Shown here one piece after another: positions 7,144 through 15,577 of a DNA stretch of 64,000 bases; the first letter of the stretch is position 1; every line of letters starts with the position of its first letter. The stretch comes from JAJRRS01 sp963667295 (GTDB lineage: Bacteria; Planctomycetota; Phycisphaerae; Phycisphaerales; Phycisphaeraceae), in NCBI GenBank assembly GCA_963667295.1, contig OY763327.1, forward strand, positions 4,092,001 to 4,156,000. The letters are read 5' to 3'. A program made the translations under genes and the position numbers. The notes under the pieces were generated by a model. The model did no database searches. It saw only the letters and a program-made list of their open reading frames with translations, and was not told the DNA's origin.

Positions 7144-8133
7144 TTAAGCCATGGGCGGTGTTGCGCGCGACACGGTCCTGGCCACCACAGGCGGATCGAT
7201 CGCAGTCGTCTCGCTTGCTTCCGGCTTCGGCGCTTTCGTGCCGACCGCTTTGGGCATCTGATCTTCGCGCGGCATCACGATCTGTTTGGCCAGGCCCACC
7301 AGCGACAGCGCGCGGATCGTCCAGTACGTCAGGTCGAACTCGTACCAGCGCAGCCCGTGTGCAGCGGAGCGAGGCAACGCGTGGTGGTTGTTATGCCAGC
7401 CTTCGCCGAAGCTAAGCAGTGCAACCCACCAGAGGTTGGTCGACTTTTCGCCGGTTTCTTCGTAGTTCTGATAGCCCCACGTGTGTGCGGCGGAGTTCAC
7501 GAACCACGTGATGTGGAACACCGCAACGGTGCGGAACGCAATCGCCCAGACGATCCACGATAAACCCAGTTGCCAACCACCGATTGCAAAACCGATCGCA
7601 AACAGCAACACGGTCAACACCAACTGCGGCACGTAGAAGTAACGGTTAAGAACGCGCTGACCTTTATCACGCAGCAGGTCTTTGGCCGCGTCTTCGCCGC
7701 AGATGCCTTCGAGTTTGTCGTGCAACGTCCAGAGAATGTGTGCCCACGTGAAGCCGTGCTCCGGGCTGTGCGGATCGTGATCGGTGTCAGAGTGTTTGTG
7801 ATGTAAACGATGCACGCCCACCCACGTGACCGGGCCGCCTTGCCAGGCAAGACAACCGCAAACAGTCAAGACATACTCGAACCACTTAGGCGTCTTGAAC
7901 GAACGATGCGTTAACAAGCGGTGGTAACAAAGCGTGATACCGACACCGCCGGTTATCCAACCCAGCAGTAGCGCCAGGATCAATCCTGACCAACTGAACA
8001 GGCTGGGAACGAAGACAAATAACGCGATCAGGTGCATCATGCCGATGCCGAGGATCACCGTCCAATTGAGGTTCGCCCATTCAATCCCGCCACGGCGTGG
8101 CGCGGCAGGTACATCACTGTTTTGTTTGGGCAT
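7144..8133 (-). CDS. Acyl-CoA/acyl-lipid delta-9-type fatty acid desaturase
   Basis: The product is an integral membrane di-iron desaturase that inserts a double bond into fatty acyl chains. All three histidine boxes are present: HRLLTH (71-76), HRLHHKHSD (108-116) and HNNHHAL (about 256-262). Hydrophobic segments fall at about 24-44, 48-68, 85-100 and two more between 150 and 205. The frame is open up to ATG 8223 (30 extra residues), but I prefer ATG 8133, which has GAGAG 7 bases upstream and gives a standard N-terminus. A possible promoter (TTGACA at 8258-8263) would also place the transcript start between the two. The C-terminal tail after EDQMPK is hydrophilic. The gene is single and probably shapes membrane fluidity. 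Confidence 0.9.
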   Translation of the reverse strand: MPKQNSDVPAAPRRGGIEWANLNWTVILGIGMMHLIALFVFVPSLFSWSGLILALLLGWITGGVGITLCYHRLLTHRSFKTPKWFEYVLTVCGCLAWQGGPVTWVGVHRLHHKHSDTDHDPHSPEHGFTWAHILWTLHDKLEGICGEDAAKDLLRDKGQRVLNRYFYVPQLVLTVLLFAIGFAIGGWQLGLSWIVWAIAFRTVAVFHITWFVNSAAHTWGYQNYEETGEKSTNLWWVALLSFGEGWHNNHHALPRSAAHGLRWYEFDLTYWTIRALSLVGLAKQIVMPREDQMPKAVGTKAPKPEASETTAIDPPVVARTVSRATPPMA

Positions 8134-8234
8134 TCGCTTACTCTCGTCGTGGAATGGATAGTCAATAGAGGTGGCACATGGTAGGAGCATCGGTCCGGCA
8201 AAGCCAACGCCATGAACAAACATTTGCCCCCTGT

Positions 8235-8263
8235 TGACTAGACCGTACGTGAGCCTGTGTCAA
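8235..8263 (-). promoter_or_regulatory. Possible desaturase promoter
   Basis: On the minus strand a perfect -35 box TTGACA (complement of 8258-8263) is followed after 17 bases by TAGTCA (complement of 8235-8240), a weak -10. The -35 overlaps a small palindrome, TCAATTGA, which could be an operator. Evidence is by eye only. Confidence 0.3.
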
Positions 8264-8398
8264 TTGAGCACTTATGTATATAAGGACTTTTCCACCGTTA
8301 TATGAGCGCACATGTTCGGCGCAACCGGTGCGCGTGCGCACGTAGACGGCAAGGGATGTGTCAGATATGCGACTTTTAATCTTCGGTTGTGTGGAGAC

Positions 8399-9139
8399 CT
8401 ATTTTACGACGACGTTGCGCGTCACGACCTGCGCTTTTTCGCGCGACAGGCTCGGGATCAGGGGCAGCACCGCATCGACCATCTTCTGTTCGGAGATCGC
8501 GGCGCTGTTGAAGGTGACGGTGAACAGGCTGGCAGACAACGGCGTGCCGGGCCAGTAGCGTTTGTAGAACGATGTGCGGTTCTGATCGATCCGACGCACT
8601 TCCGACGCGGCGTGTTTGTGATCGCAATCAAGCGTTCTTGCCATCTGATCAATGCGATACTCAAGCGGCGCGACGATCTGGATGTGTACGCCGCGCGGCA
8701 TGTTCTGCGTGATCAGCGCGCCGCCCCGTCCGACGATGACGGCCCGGCCGCCCTGCGCCAAGCCGCGGATCGTCTCGGCGACGCGGCGGTAGACCTGCGA
8801 CTCGGTTGTCTGTGCGGACAAGCCGGCGAAGACGTCATACAGCCAGGAGTGGCATTGTTCACCGAGCAGGTTGACCAGTGTCTTGTGCAGGTTGTGGTCT
8901 TGCGAGACCTTTTCGACAAGTTCCTTGTCGAATCCTGTCCAGGGTGTCTGGCCCGGCTCCGGCGGGTCCAGCGCGTTGAGCCGTGTGACCAGGCCGCGCA
9001 TCAGCGACCGTCCACCGGCGCCGGCTTCCCGGCTGATGGTGATGAAGGGGGGCGAGGTTTTGGCCGTACTGTCCGCGCGTTCACCGATATTGTGGACATG
9101 GGACCGGACCGCCGCCACGATGGGGTTGAGCCTGTTCAT
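8399..9139 (-). CDS. Cytidylate kinase-like family protein
   Basis: The product has a P-loop-like start, ITISREAGAGGRSLMRGL (about 33-50), where usual kinases have GxxGxGK. It continues with LAQGGRAVIVGRGGALIT, LEYRIDQMARTL and DQNRTSFYKRYW. This is the pattern of the cytidylate-kinase-like family (AAA_26/PF13189), common in planctomycetes and anaerobes, whose substrate is generally unknown; phosphoryl transfer to a nucleotide is inferred only from fold. The ATG at 9139 is preferred because AGGAG lies 6 bases before it; a GTG directly in front is too close to that site. It is about 250 bases from the desaturase and may be its own unit. Confidence 0.82.
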   Translation of the reverse strand: MNRLNPIVAAVRSHVHNIGERADSTAKTSPPFITISREAGAGGRSLMRGLVTRLNALDPPEPGQTPWTGFDKELVEKVSQDHNLHKTLVNLLGEQCHSWLYDVFAGLSAQTTESQVYRRVAETIRGLAQGGRAVIVGRGGALITQNMPRGVHIQIVAPLEYRIDQMARTLDCDHKHAASEVRRIDQNRTSFYKRYWPGTPLSASLFTVTFNSAAISEQKMVDAVLPLIPSLSREKAQVVTRNVVVK

Positions 9140-9289
9140 CACACGCTCCTTTCAGCGTTAAACCGCCAGATATGCCGCCAATGCTCTATCGTAATTATAG
9201 ATCAGGATTTTGCGTATCCAAGGGCGGGATGGAAAGTCAGGCAGAAACTTTTGATTAAGCACTGCGGTTGTGAAGACGCGGAATAGCCA

Positions 9290-9395
9290 CGAAAAGTCAC
9301 AAAATTCACAAAAGGGCTGGTTGAATCATCAAACGGGAATGGGCTTGGATTTTGTGGGTTTTGTGCCTTTTTGTGGCATAAAAACTGGTTTGAGG
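9290..9395. repeat. Imperfect inverted repeat of CCACGAAAAGTCACAAAATTCAC type
   Basis: One arm, AGCCACGAAAAGTCACAAAA (from 9286), faces GATTTTGTGGGTTTTGTGCC and TTTTTGTGGC (9351-9378). It belongs to the same class of 'sentence-like' inverted repeats as the ACACAGATG family but with different units. It lies between the kinase-like and PHP genes, a gene-free stretch of about 290 bases. Confidence 0.6.
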
Positions 9396-9398
9396 TCC

Positions 9399-9419
9399 GC
9401 GTGCTGAAGCACGCTCGCC
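9399..9419. repeat. REP-like hairpin, copy 1 (7-bp stem, GA loop, TCGCC tail)
   Basis: GCGTGCT-GA-AGCACGC followed by TCGCC. The same architecture with different stem bases is at 51452-51472 (GGCCGCT-GA-AGCGGCC-TCGCC). The stems differ by paired changes while loop and tail are kept, as expected of an element selected for structure. It lies 8 bases from the PHP stop codon. Confidence 0.55.
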
Positions 9420-9426
9420 TGGGGGG

Positions 9427-10317
9427 TTAGGCGGTATGGGCGTTGAGGAGGTTTTCGTAGGCGGTGAACGGGACTTTCTGGCTGCCTAGGGAGATGGTTT
9501 TGCGGGAGCCGTGGTAGTCGCTGCCGCCGGTGGTCAGGAGTTTGAAGCGTTGGGCGAGCTTGTTGAATTGCTCGACGTCGCTGGGGTTGTGGTCTGAATG
9601 GCGTGACTCGATGCCATCAAGCCCGAGGCTGGTGAGTTTGGCGACGGCGTGTTCGAGTTGATCGTGCGAGGTAAACCCGAGTTGAACAGGATGCGCGAGC
9701 ACCGCCAGGCCGCCCGCATCGTGGATGGCGTTGATCGCTTCTTCCGCTGAAAGCCGGTCTTTACGGACATAAGCCAACCCGCCCTGGCCGATGTAGCGTG
9801 AGAACGCTTCATGAATGGACTTCACATAGCCCTTCTGCATCAGGACCTGCCCGATGTGAGGCCGACCGACGATCAAGCCCGCTTCATTGGTTGAACCTTT
9901 AGCGCCGCCGGCGGCTTCGATGACTTCTTCGTAATCGATCTGTAAACCGAGTTCTTTGAGCTTTGCGACCATGGCGGGGTTGCGCTGGGCGCGGGCTTCG
10001 CGCAGGCGCACTTCGATGGCGGCAAGATGTGATGCATCCGGTTCGATGTAGTAGCCGAGGACATGCAGCGTGCCGAGGCGGTCGACCTTGTCGGGTTCTG
10101 CGTAGAACAGCGACGGGTCGGCGGACAGTTCGATGCCGGGGACAGCCTTGATCTTCGCCTTTTTTGCGGCGGCGAGGAAGGCGTCGAGGCCGGCGGTGGT
10201 GTCGTGATCGGTCAGCGCGACGGCGCTAAGACCCGCCTGCTTGGCGAGCCGTGGCAGGTCTGCGGGCGCATCGGTCCCGTCGCTGGCGGTGGAATGGGTG
10301 TGCAGGTCGCAATACAT
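9427..10317 (-). CDS. PHP-domain phosphoesterase (TrpH/RNase AM-like)
   Basis: The 296-residue product has the four PHP motifs that bind a metal cluster: DLHTHSTASDGT (4-15), ALTDHDT (34-40), VPGIELSAD (about 59-67) and, near the C-terminus, AVLAHPVQ and TTGGSDYHG. Size and motif order match the YciV/TrpH group, which hydrolyses 3',5'-nucleoside bisphosphates and trims 5' ends of RNA. That activity is known for the family and only inferred here. The insert between about 100 and 170 is helical and typical. The ATG at 10317 has no strong ribosome binding site, but it agrees with the family's usual start. It is a single gene. Confidence 0.9.
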   Translation of the reverse strand: MYCDLHTHSTASDGTDAPADLPRLAKQAGLSAVALTDHDTTAGLDAFLAAAKKAKIKAVPGIELSADPSLFYAEPDKVDRLGTLHVLGYYIEPDASHLAAIEVRLREARAQRNPAMVAKLKELGLQIDYEEVIEAAGGAKGSTNEAGLIVGRPHIGQVLMQKGYVKSIHEAFSRYIGQGGLAYVRKDRLSAEEAINAIHDAGGLAVLAHPVQLGFTSHDQLEHAVAKLTSLGLDGIESRHSDHNPSDVEQFNKLAQRFKLLTTGGSDYHGSRKTISLGSQKVPFTAYENLLNAHTA

Positions 10318-10445
10318 ATGTCAGATAGTAGCGGGTTTTACGAGGAAGATGTAGCCGCGGATGAACACGGATCAACGCAGAGCAAAGCGCGCCAAGCCTC
10401 AAACGGCTTAAGGTTGCAGTTACTGGGACGTGGTCGGATTGGTGA

Positions 10446-11105
10446 TTATTCTTCGGCGGGTTTGACCGGCCGTTGCACTTCACCGTAGCGCAAGAAGCTC
10501 GGGACAAACGGGCTGTTGTAACCGAGGTATCGCGGTGGGCCGTCGGCTAGCCACTTGTCGTTGTGTTGATCAAGCCAGGCGTCGAGTGTGGCGAGGGTGT
10601 TGTAAAAGCGTTTATCGTTGTAGTTGCCGCGCACGCCGATCGAGGCGTAGGTTCGGGCGGGCATGTTTTCAACCGTGACATTACCATCATCGCCGGTCTT
10701 GCCCATGTCGGGTTGGCGGTAGAGAAAAGCCATAGAAGACATCGTGTTTGTCTGCTCGTTCTGGTAGCCCATTTCCACGGGTGAGGTCATGGCGATGTCG
10801 TTGGTTTTGATATGGTTGAACAGCTGTCCGAACATCTGGTTCATCCGGCCACCTGATTGTGACGTGTCGTCGGCGCGAACGATCGCGGCGCGCACTTGCG
10901 GGTAGTCCTTGACCTCTACCTGCCCGACGGGTGTCAGGCTGGGCCAGCCTTCTGCGAGCGGTGCTTCGTGGATCAGCCATGGCGGCTTTTGCGTGGTCTT
11001 TTCGGTGTCGGTAGCACAACCGCTAACAGCAACCACACCGAGCGTGCACCACGTCAGCAATGTTCGCAGCAGCTTGTTCTTAATATGTAGAACGGATTCG
11101 TTCAT
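10446..11105 (-). CDS. SOUL-family heme-binding-like lipoprotein
   Basis: The N-terminus is a lipoprotein signal with a lipobox ending in VSGC (C at about residue 30), so the protein should be lipid-anchored to a membrane. The rest shows SOUL/HBP-type motifs: YPQVRAAIV, NDIAMTSPVEMG (usually IxMTxPV), ARTYASIGVRG, and a C-terminal LGYNSPFVPSFLRYGEVQRPV that matches the family's YNPPWTxxFLRRNEVxxPV ending. SOUL proteins bind heme or other hydrophobic ligands; ligand and role here are unknown. The ATG at 11105 has GGAGA about 9 bases upstream. The gene is flanked by a short repeat on its 3' side and is not in an obvious operon. Confidence 0.82.
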   Translation of the reverse strand: MNESVLHIKNKLLRTLLTWCTLGVVAVSGCATDTEKTTQKPPWLIHEAPLAEGWPSLTPVGQVEVKDYPQVRAAIVRADDTSQSGGRMNQMFGQLFNHIKTNDIAMTSPVEMGYQNEQTNTMSSMAFLYRQPDMGKTGDDGNVTVENMPARTYASIGVRGNYNDKRFYNTLATLDAWLDQHNDKWLADGPPRYLGYNSPFVPSFLRYGEVQRPVKPAEE

Positions 11106-11193
11106 GACCGCGCGTCTCCTGATACTTACCCATAATTATACGTTGGGTGTGTGCGATCGGTTTCACATCCCCGGCATAAGTTGACTGTTAAAA

Positions 11194-12099
11194 TCAGTCG
11201 ACCACAAGCGTGGAACGTGTGCCTGACCGGACAAGTTCTGTAAACAGATCAGAGAGTCTGTTGGTCATCGGGCCGGCTTGTTTGGGGAAGTCATGATTGT
11301 CGAGTTTGATGACGGGGACGAGTTCGCCCATGGTGCCGGTGACGAACACTTCGTCGGCTTTTAAGAGGTCAGCGTGCGGGATGTCGGTGACCTTGTGCGG
11401 GATATTGTTCTGCTTACACAGTTCGAGGACGGTAGCGCGGGTGATGCCTGTGGGGCAGGCGTCGCAGGTGGAGGTCAGAACGGTGCCATCCTTAACGATG
11501 AAGACGTGTGTCGCGTTGGTTTCGGCGAGGTTGCCGTTGAGATCGAGCATGAGCGCATCGTCGACGCCGGCGGCGTTGGCTTCCAGTTTTGCGAGGATGG
11601 AAGTTAGCTGGTTGCAGGAGTGGATGACCTGGTTGAGCACGTTCGCGGGTGGTCGGCGGTGGTTGGCGGTCATCAACGTGATGCCCGAGCGGTCGTAGAC
11701 CGGGGGCTTGTGTTCAGCGAGGATGAAGTAGGAGCAGCCCTGGTTGTTGATGCGCGGGTCGAGGCCGGACGTGTATTTTAAGCCGCGCGAGACGGTCAGG
11801 CGGATGTGGACGTTGTCGCGCATGTTGTTTGCGGCGAGGGTGGCTTTGAGTTGATCGATCAGAAGCTCATCGTCGGGAAAGCCCTGGTATTGCAGCATAT
11901 TTGCGCTTTTGCGCAGGCGGGCGAGGTGTTCGGGGAGTTTGAAGATGGCGCGGTCGTAGAGGCGCAGACCTTCCCAGACGGCGTCGCCGTTCTGCACGGA
12001 TGAATCGAACGGGGAGACGCCCGCTTGATCGCGGTGGACGAGTTGGCCGTTGATGTTGACGATGAGGTCGCGGTTTTTTTCGTTGAAGGTTTGGAGCAT
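11194..12099 (-). CDS. Class IV aminotransferase-like protein (BCAT-like) lacking the catalytic lysine
   Basis: The 301-residue product has the class IV PLP-aminotransferase fold: INGQLVHRDQAGVSPFDSSV (16-35), VWEGLRLYD, HIRLTVSRG, NGNLAETNATHVFIV, GITRATVLELC and ADEVFVTGTMGELVPV. The lysine that normally carries PLP, in an IKSxN context before LxxxLAKxEA, is histidine here: VIHSCNQLTSILAKLEA, H160, codon CAC at 11620-11622. Classical transamination is therefore doubtful. It lies 37 bases after a sulfotransferase-like gene in the same direction and is probably cotranscribed with it. From memory, plant BCAT-like proteins fuse the same two modules in this order and also have His at this place. 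The ATG lacks a ribosome binding site; the leader is a TTAGTGG tandem repeat. Confidence 0.88.
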   Translation of the reverse strand: MLQTFNEKNRDLIVNINGQLVHRDQAGVSPFDSSVQNGDAVWEGLRLYDRAIFKLPEHLARLRKSANMLQYQGFPDDELLIDQLKATLAANNMRDNVHIRLTVSRGLKYTSGLDPRINNQGCSYFILAEHKPPVYDRSGITLMTANHRRPPANVLNQVIHSCNQLTSILAKLEANAAGVDDALMLDLNGNLAETNATHVFIVKDGTVLTSTCDACPTGITRATVLELCKQNNIPHKVTDIPHADLLKADEVFVTGTMGELVPVIKLDNHDFPKQAGPMTNRLSDLFTELVRSGTRSTLVVD

Positions 12100-12103
12100 T
12101 GTT

Positions 12104-12142
12104 GGTGGTTAGTGGTTAGTGATTAGTGGTTAGTGGTTAGTT
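12104..12142. repeat. Tandem GGTTAGT repeat between the sulfotransferase-like and BCAT-like genes
   Basis: About five copies of a GGTTAGT heptamer (one with GATTAGT) fill the gap between the two genes and include the stop codon of the upstream gene. On the coding strand it reads as repeated ACTAACC. Confidence 0.75.
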
Positions 12143-12904
12143 GATGCGGTGGTCGGCCAGTATTTGGTAGAGGGATTCGGCTTGTTCGATCAGGGGTTCG
12201 TACTGGGGGTTGACGGGTTCGGTTTTGGGGGTGCGTCTTGCGAAGGTGGTGGAGGCGTTGACGTTGTTGTACCAGTGCGGCGCCCAGATGCCGTCGTAAG
12301 GTTTGGGGCCGCGCTCCCATTTGAGCATGCGCTCGGAAAACGGCAGATTGATGTATTCACATAGTTTGCTCAGCACGTTGCGCGGATTGTCGAGCACATC
12401 GTCGGTGTCGATGACGGCAGGTATCCGGCCGGTTTGCTTCTGCACCATGCGGAAGAGTTCGACCTGTTTGGGCAGTCCGGTTTCTTCGAGCGTGAGGTCG
12501 GGGACGACCTTGACCCACGAGCGGACGACATCGCGCGGGTCGCGGATGAGGAAGACGTTGGTCACCTTGTCGAGCCAATCCAGCGGAATAGGCGGGTTGT
12601 CATCGAGCATGTGCTGGCACATGTGTTTCTGGTAATAAAGTTTGATGCCTTCGGGCAAGGGGGCGGTCAGCTCATCGATGATCTTGCGCGAATCGGTTTC
12701 GTAGTAGTCGATGATCTTTTCGCGATCGGGGTGTGCGATGTGCGGGCGCTTTAACAGGTAGTGCGCGTAGAACGGTTCGTCGACGACCTTGGTCGCCGGT
12801 CGGTTGCCGAAGGATCGCATCATGGCGGTGGAGATATTGCGCGGGCCGGACCACATCGCCAGGTGGGTGACTTTGTTGATGGTGTTATTGTGTTGTTGCT
12901 GCAC
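12137..12904 (-). CDS. Sulfotransferase-like P-loop protein
   Basis: The product starts with a sulfotransferase-type nucleotide loop, LAMWSGPRNISTAMMRSFGNR in two adjoining pieces (about 15-35), and has the second PAPS-type motif FLIRDPRDVVRSW (about 112-124). DEPFYAHYL follows the first motif, and a C-terminal KWERGPKPYDGIWAPHWY is conserved in this subgroup. Sulfotransferases move a sulfuryl group from PAPS, but this subgroup has no known reaction. It lies just upstream of the BCAT-like gene and probably works with it. The start is GTG at 12904, with TATACT (12911-12916) only 6 bases ahead and no ribosome binding site, suggesting a leaderless message. The later ATG at residue 17 would cut off the first strand of the fold. 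Confidence 0.82.
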   Translation of the reverse strand: MQQQHNNTINKVTHLAMWSGPRNISTAMMRSFGNRPATKVVDEPFYAHYLLKRPHIAHPDREKIIDYYETDSRKIIDELTAPLPEGIKLYYQKHMCQHMLDDNPPIPLDWLDKVTNVFLIRDPRDVVRSWVKVVPDLTLEETGLPKQVELFRMVQKQTGRIPAVIDTDDVLDNPRNVLSKLCEYINLPFSERMLKWERGPKPYDGIWAPHWYNNVNASTTFARRTPKTEPVNPQYEPLIEQAESLYQILADHRIN

Positions 12905-13033
12905 GCAAAGAGTATAGGCAGTTGTTTGGAAAAGCGTGAGTGGAAAATAGCCGTGAAGATGTAATGTGAAGTTACATGGGGTGGCGTAATGCGGCCGCTA
13001 TGGGGTAGTAAACCGCCCCGTTGAATTGTTGAG

Positions 13034-13633
13034 CTACGCGGCGTGATCCTGGCGATCGGCGTGTTCGTTTCGGTCGGCTTGTTCGCCTAGGCGCATGGTC
13101 GACGTGCCGATTTTTCTTCGGATGGGTTTCTGAAAGAAGGTATTGTTGGGGACCTGGACGAGGTAGTCGTCGCCGTCGCGAAGGGTGGTGAAGATGAGGT
13201 TGAAGTTGATGACTTTGCCGCCGACCTCTTCGCCGGGGAATTCTATTTCGTCGCCGATGTTGAACGGGCGGGCGATCATGAGGATGACGGAGCAGAGGGT
13301 GTTGCTGAGCACGCTCCAGACGGCGACGAAGCCGATCGCGATCATGGCGAGGATGGCGGTGACGGCGGCCCAGAGGTTTTCCAGCAGGCCGAACTGCTGC
13401 GCGATCAGCAGGACGGCGATGGGGAAGATGGTCCATCGGCAGAGCTTGCGGAGGATGGTGTATGTGTTTTCCGAGAGCCTGTGTTTACTGAGCAGGCCGG
13501 CGAGGCTGCGTGTCAGCGACCAATACACGATCATCGCGACGACAAGCACGACCACGGCCGCGAACGAGCGCGAAATCATGTCGGGCCTGACTTCGGGTAA
13601 GGCTTCCATGAGTTGTCTGATGTATTCAGTCAT
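13034..13633 (-). CDS. MscS-family small-conductance mechanosensitive channel
   Basis: The 199-residue product has three hydrophobic segments (about 23-45, 66-86 and 88-118) and then the MscS beta domain. The third helix and its exit, VWSVLSNTLCSVILMIARPFNIGDEIEF, followed by KVINFNLIFTTLRDGDDYLVQVPN, is the family core, though the usual Gly/Ala zipper is poor (AIGFVAVWSVLSNTLCS). MscS channels open under membrane tension to release solutes on hypo-osmotic shock. It is shorter than E. coli MscS (286), and the C-terminal alpha/beta domain is missing; the charged tail RNEHADRQDHAA is non-conserved. It is a single gene. Confidence 0.88.
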   Translation of the reverse strand: MTEYIRQLMEALPEVRPDMISRSFAAVVVLVVAMIVYWSLTRSLAGLLSKHRLSENTYTILRKLCRWTIFPIAVLLIAQQFGLLENLWAAVTAILAMIAIGFVAVWSVLSNTLCSVILMIARPFNIGDEIEFPGEEVGGKVINFNLIFTTLRDGDDYLVQVPNNTFFQKPIRRKIGTSTMRLGEQADRNEHADRQDHAA

Positions 13634-13946
13634 AAGTTCAACTATAGGCGCAGATGGATTGATTGCCAGTGTTGATTTTAAGTTTGTGTTTGATGGAGAA
13701 GAAGTTTAGCCGCGAATGAACGCTAATTGACGCGAATAACGGGCGTCTAGAATTTGCGTGCATTTGCGGCTGATTCCGGTTTGGTTGATTGATAATTTGT
13801 TTTGTGAAAAAAACCATCTGAAAATCGATTTATAGTTGACTTAATCATTCATTTGATTGAAACTATTGTGTAGCTGGATGACCCATCCGCTTTTCCGGGC
13901 GTTTGGGTATGTCCTGCGATGACAAATTTACTTCCGGAGAGACGCC
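13634..13946. other. Gene-free stretch with a short repeat and an AT-rich putative promoter zone
   Basis: It holds a GCCGCGAATGAACGC copy of the dispersed repeat class (about 13708-13722) and an AT-rich part (13795-13870) including TTGACT at 13836-13841, which could be the -35 of the next gene. No convincing -10 at the right spacing was found and no coding sequence is seen. Confidence 0.3.
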
Positions 13947-15557
13947 ATGATCCTGCTTGATGGTTCGGTATCTGGTCTGATCGCATTTGTGGTGGTATTT
14001 GCGATCGGGGCGATGTTGTATGTGATCTGGTTTCGAGATCGCGTACGCTGGTCGGAGCCGTATTGCGCCAAGTGTCGGTATGACTTGCGTGGCCGCGGGC
14101 CGGAGGCTACGCCAAGTTGTCCTGAATGCGGCGCGGACCTGACGCAGCCGCGTGCGGTGGGCTACATGCAGCGCGGTCGCTGGCCGTGGCTGATCTGGGT
14201 GAGTGTGGTGATGATGATCGGGCCGACTTTGCCGGTGTTTGTTGCGCCTTTAGTGCAGACGGTGGTTGAGAAGGTTGTCTCGCGCGCGCCTCAGAAACCA
14301 ACGAGCAGTACTACGCGGGCTCCACAGCAACACCTGGTAAGCTCGAAAGATTGGGACGATCTGGTCGACCGTATCGACGCGGGGACGTTGAAGGCGGACG
14401 AGGCGGAGCTTGTCGTTCGATCGTTTATCGCGCAGTACAAAAAGCAGGCGACGCAAGGGCGTGGGCCAAGGCATGAGCCTTTATCTCACAGCCCGCAGAA
14501 GCTGTTTTTCAAGCGGGCGTACCGGGCGGGATTGCTTGACCGGGCCGTGCAGATCGATCTGGCTAAAGCGTTCTATGACCAGCAGGCGGCGTTGCGGCAG
14601 ATAACGAATATGCACATCCGCGAGAAGGTGTTTCCGCTGCGTTTTGATGTGCGCGACGATCAGAGGCTCGAAGAGGTGTTCGGTTTGCCGATCGAGCGGA
14701 AGTGGGTTGTGAAGCAGGTTTCAATCGACGGCCAACCCGCGACGTTTACAACCGCCCAGGATAATCCCGCGATGTATGGGGCGATGGTCGATCTGCCGGA
14801 ATTGATTGAAGGTGTTCATATTGTTACGGCTGAGCTTGAAGGGACGCTTTTGTATGCGGCCGGGGCCGCCGTCGAGGATGGCGAGGCGGATGCGGCCGGC
14901 GACGATCAACCGCCCGAGGTATTGCACCGCTGGCATACCAAGGCGCAGACCAAGCTGGTGCTCGTAGGCAAGAACAGCGGCGCTGTTGCGCTATCGACGG
15001 ACCCGGCGCTCGATCCGGGAGAGGATGGCGTAGCGCCGGTGTATGTCGCGGTTCAACAGTTCGGGAAGCTAAAACATTTAACCGTGAAGCTGACGACGAT
15101 GGGGGTCTACCAGGGCGCGCTGTGCTACGATGTTTCTGTCGTGATCGACGGCAAGCCTTACAGCGCGGGGTACTACCATTACTATCAGGTGGGGTCCAAG
15201 TCTTCGATTGGTTATGGTCCCTTGATGGTGTTGTTGCCGGAGTTGGATGAATCGATCGACTCGGCCGACATCGTGCTGACGCCCAGCCCGGAGCAAGCGG
15301 GCAAGCTCATGAAGGTCGATGCGATCTGGGGCAAATCAAGCACGTTCGAAGATTTTCCCCTCAAGCGGTACGACCTTTTGGAAACCGCCAGCGAACAGGA
15401 ACCGGTGATATCGGGCGAGCAGCAGATCAGTATCGGCATCGGCATGTTCCCGAATCCTGCGATGTTAAACGGGATCGTGCCGGAGCAGTTATCTGAGGCG
15501 ATTGAAGCCCAGGCGGCGGAGGCCGAGGTGATAGTGGAATCTGAAGAAGCGGAGTAG
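13947..15557 (+). CDS. Planctomycete membrane protein with N-terminal helix and CxxC...CxxC zinc ribbon (536 aa)
   Basis: The layout is: a membrane helix at about 8-28, a zinc ribbon CAKCRYDLRG ... CPECGADL (about 42-71), a second membrane helix (about 83-108), then a 420-residue soluble region with mixed helices and strands. The CxxCxYDLRG...CPECG motif is a recurrent membrane-linked zinc ribbon in planctomycetes; another copy is in the gene at 42503-43060. The large domain carries no motif I recognise; VSIDGQPATFTTAQDNPAMYG hints at a carbohydrate-domain-like or Ig-like fold, without certainty. The ATG has GGAGA 6 bases upstream. The function is unknown. The tail is acidic (QAAEAEVIVESEEAE). 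Confidence 0.72.
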   Translation: MILLDGSVSGLIAFVVVFAIGAMLYVIWFRDRVRWSEPYCAKCRYDLRGRGPEATPSCPECGADLTQPRAVGYMQRGRWPWLIWVSVVMMIGPTLPVFVAPLVQTVVEKVVSRAPQKPTSSTTRAPQQHLVSSKDWDDLVDRIDAGTLKADEAELVVRSFIAQYKKQATQGRGPRHEPLSHSPQKLFFKRAYRAGLLDRAVQIDLAKAFYDQQAALRQITNMHIREKVFPLRFDVRDDQRLEEVFGLPIERKWVVKQVSIDGQPATFTTAQDNPAMYGAMVDLPELIEGVHIVTAELEGTLLYAAGAAVEDGEADAAGDDQPPEVLHRWHTKAQTKLVLVGKNSGAVALSTDPALDPGEDGVAPVYVAVQQFGKLKHLTVKLTTMGVYQGALCYDVSVVIDGKPYSAGYYHYYQVGSKSSIGYGPLMVLLPELDESIDSADIVLTPSPEQAGKLMKVDAIWGKSSTFEDFPLKRYDLLETASEQEPVISGEQQISIGIGMFPNPAMLNGIVPEQLSEAIEAQAAEAEVIVESEEAE

Positions 15558-15577
15558 GTAAGCCTGGCGTGGTGTAT

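Noticed and set aside
8312..9286. Plus-strand 324-codon frame over the cytidylate-kinase-like gene
   Set aside because: It is the shadow of the minus-strand gene, whose motifs and AGGAG start are clear.
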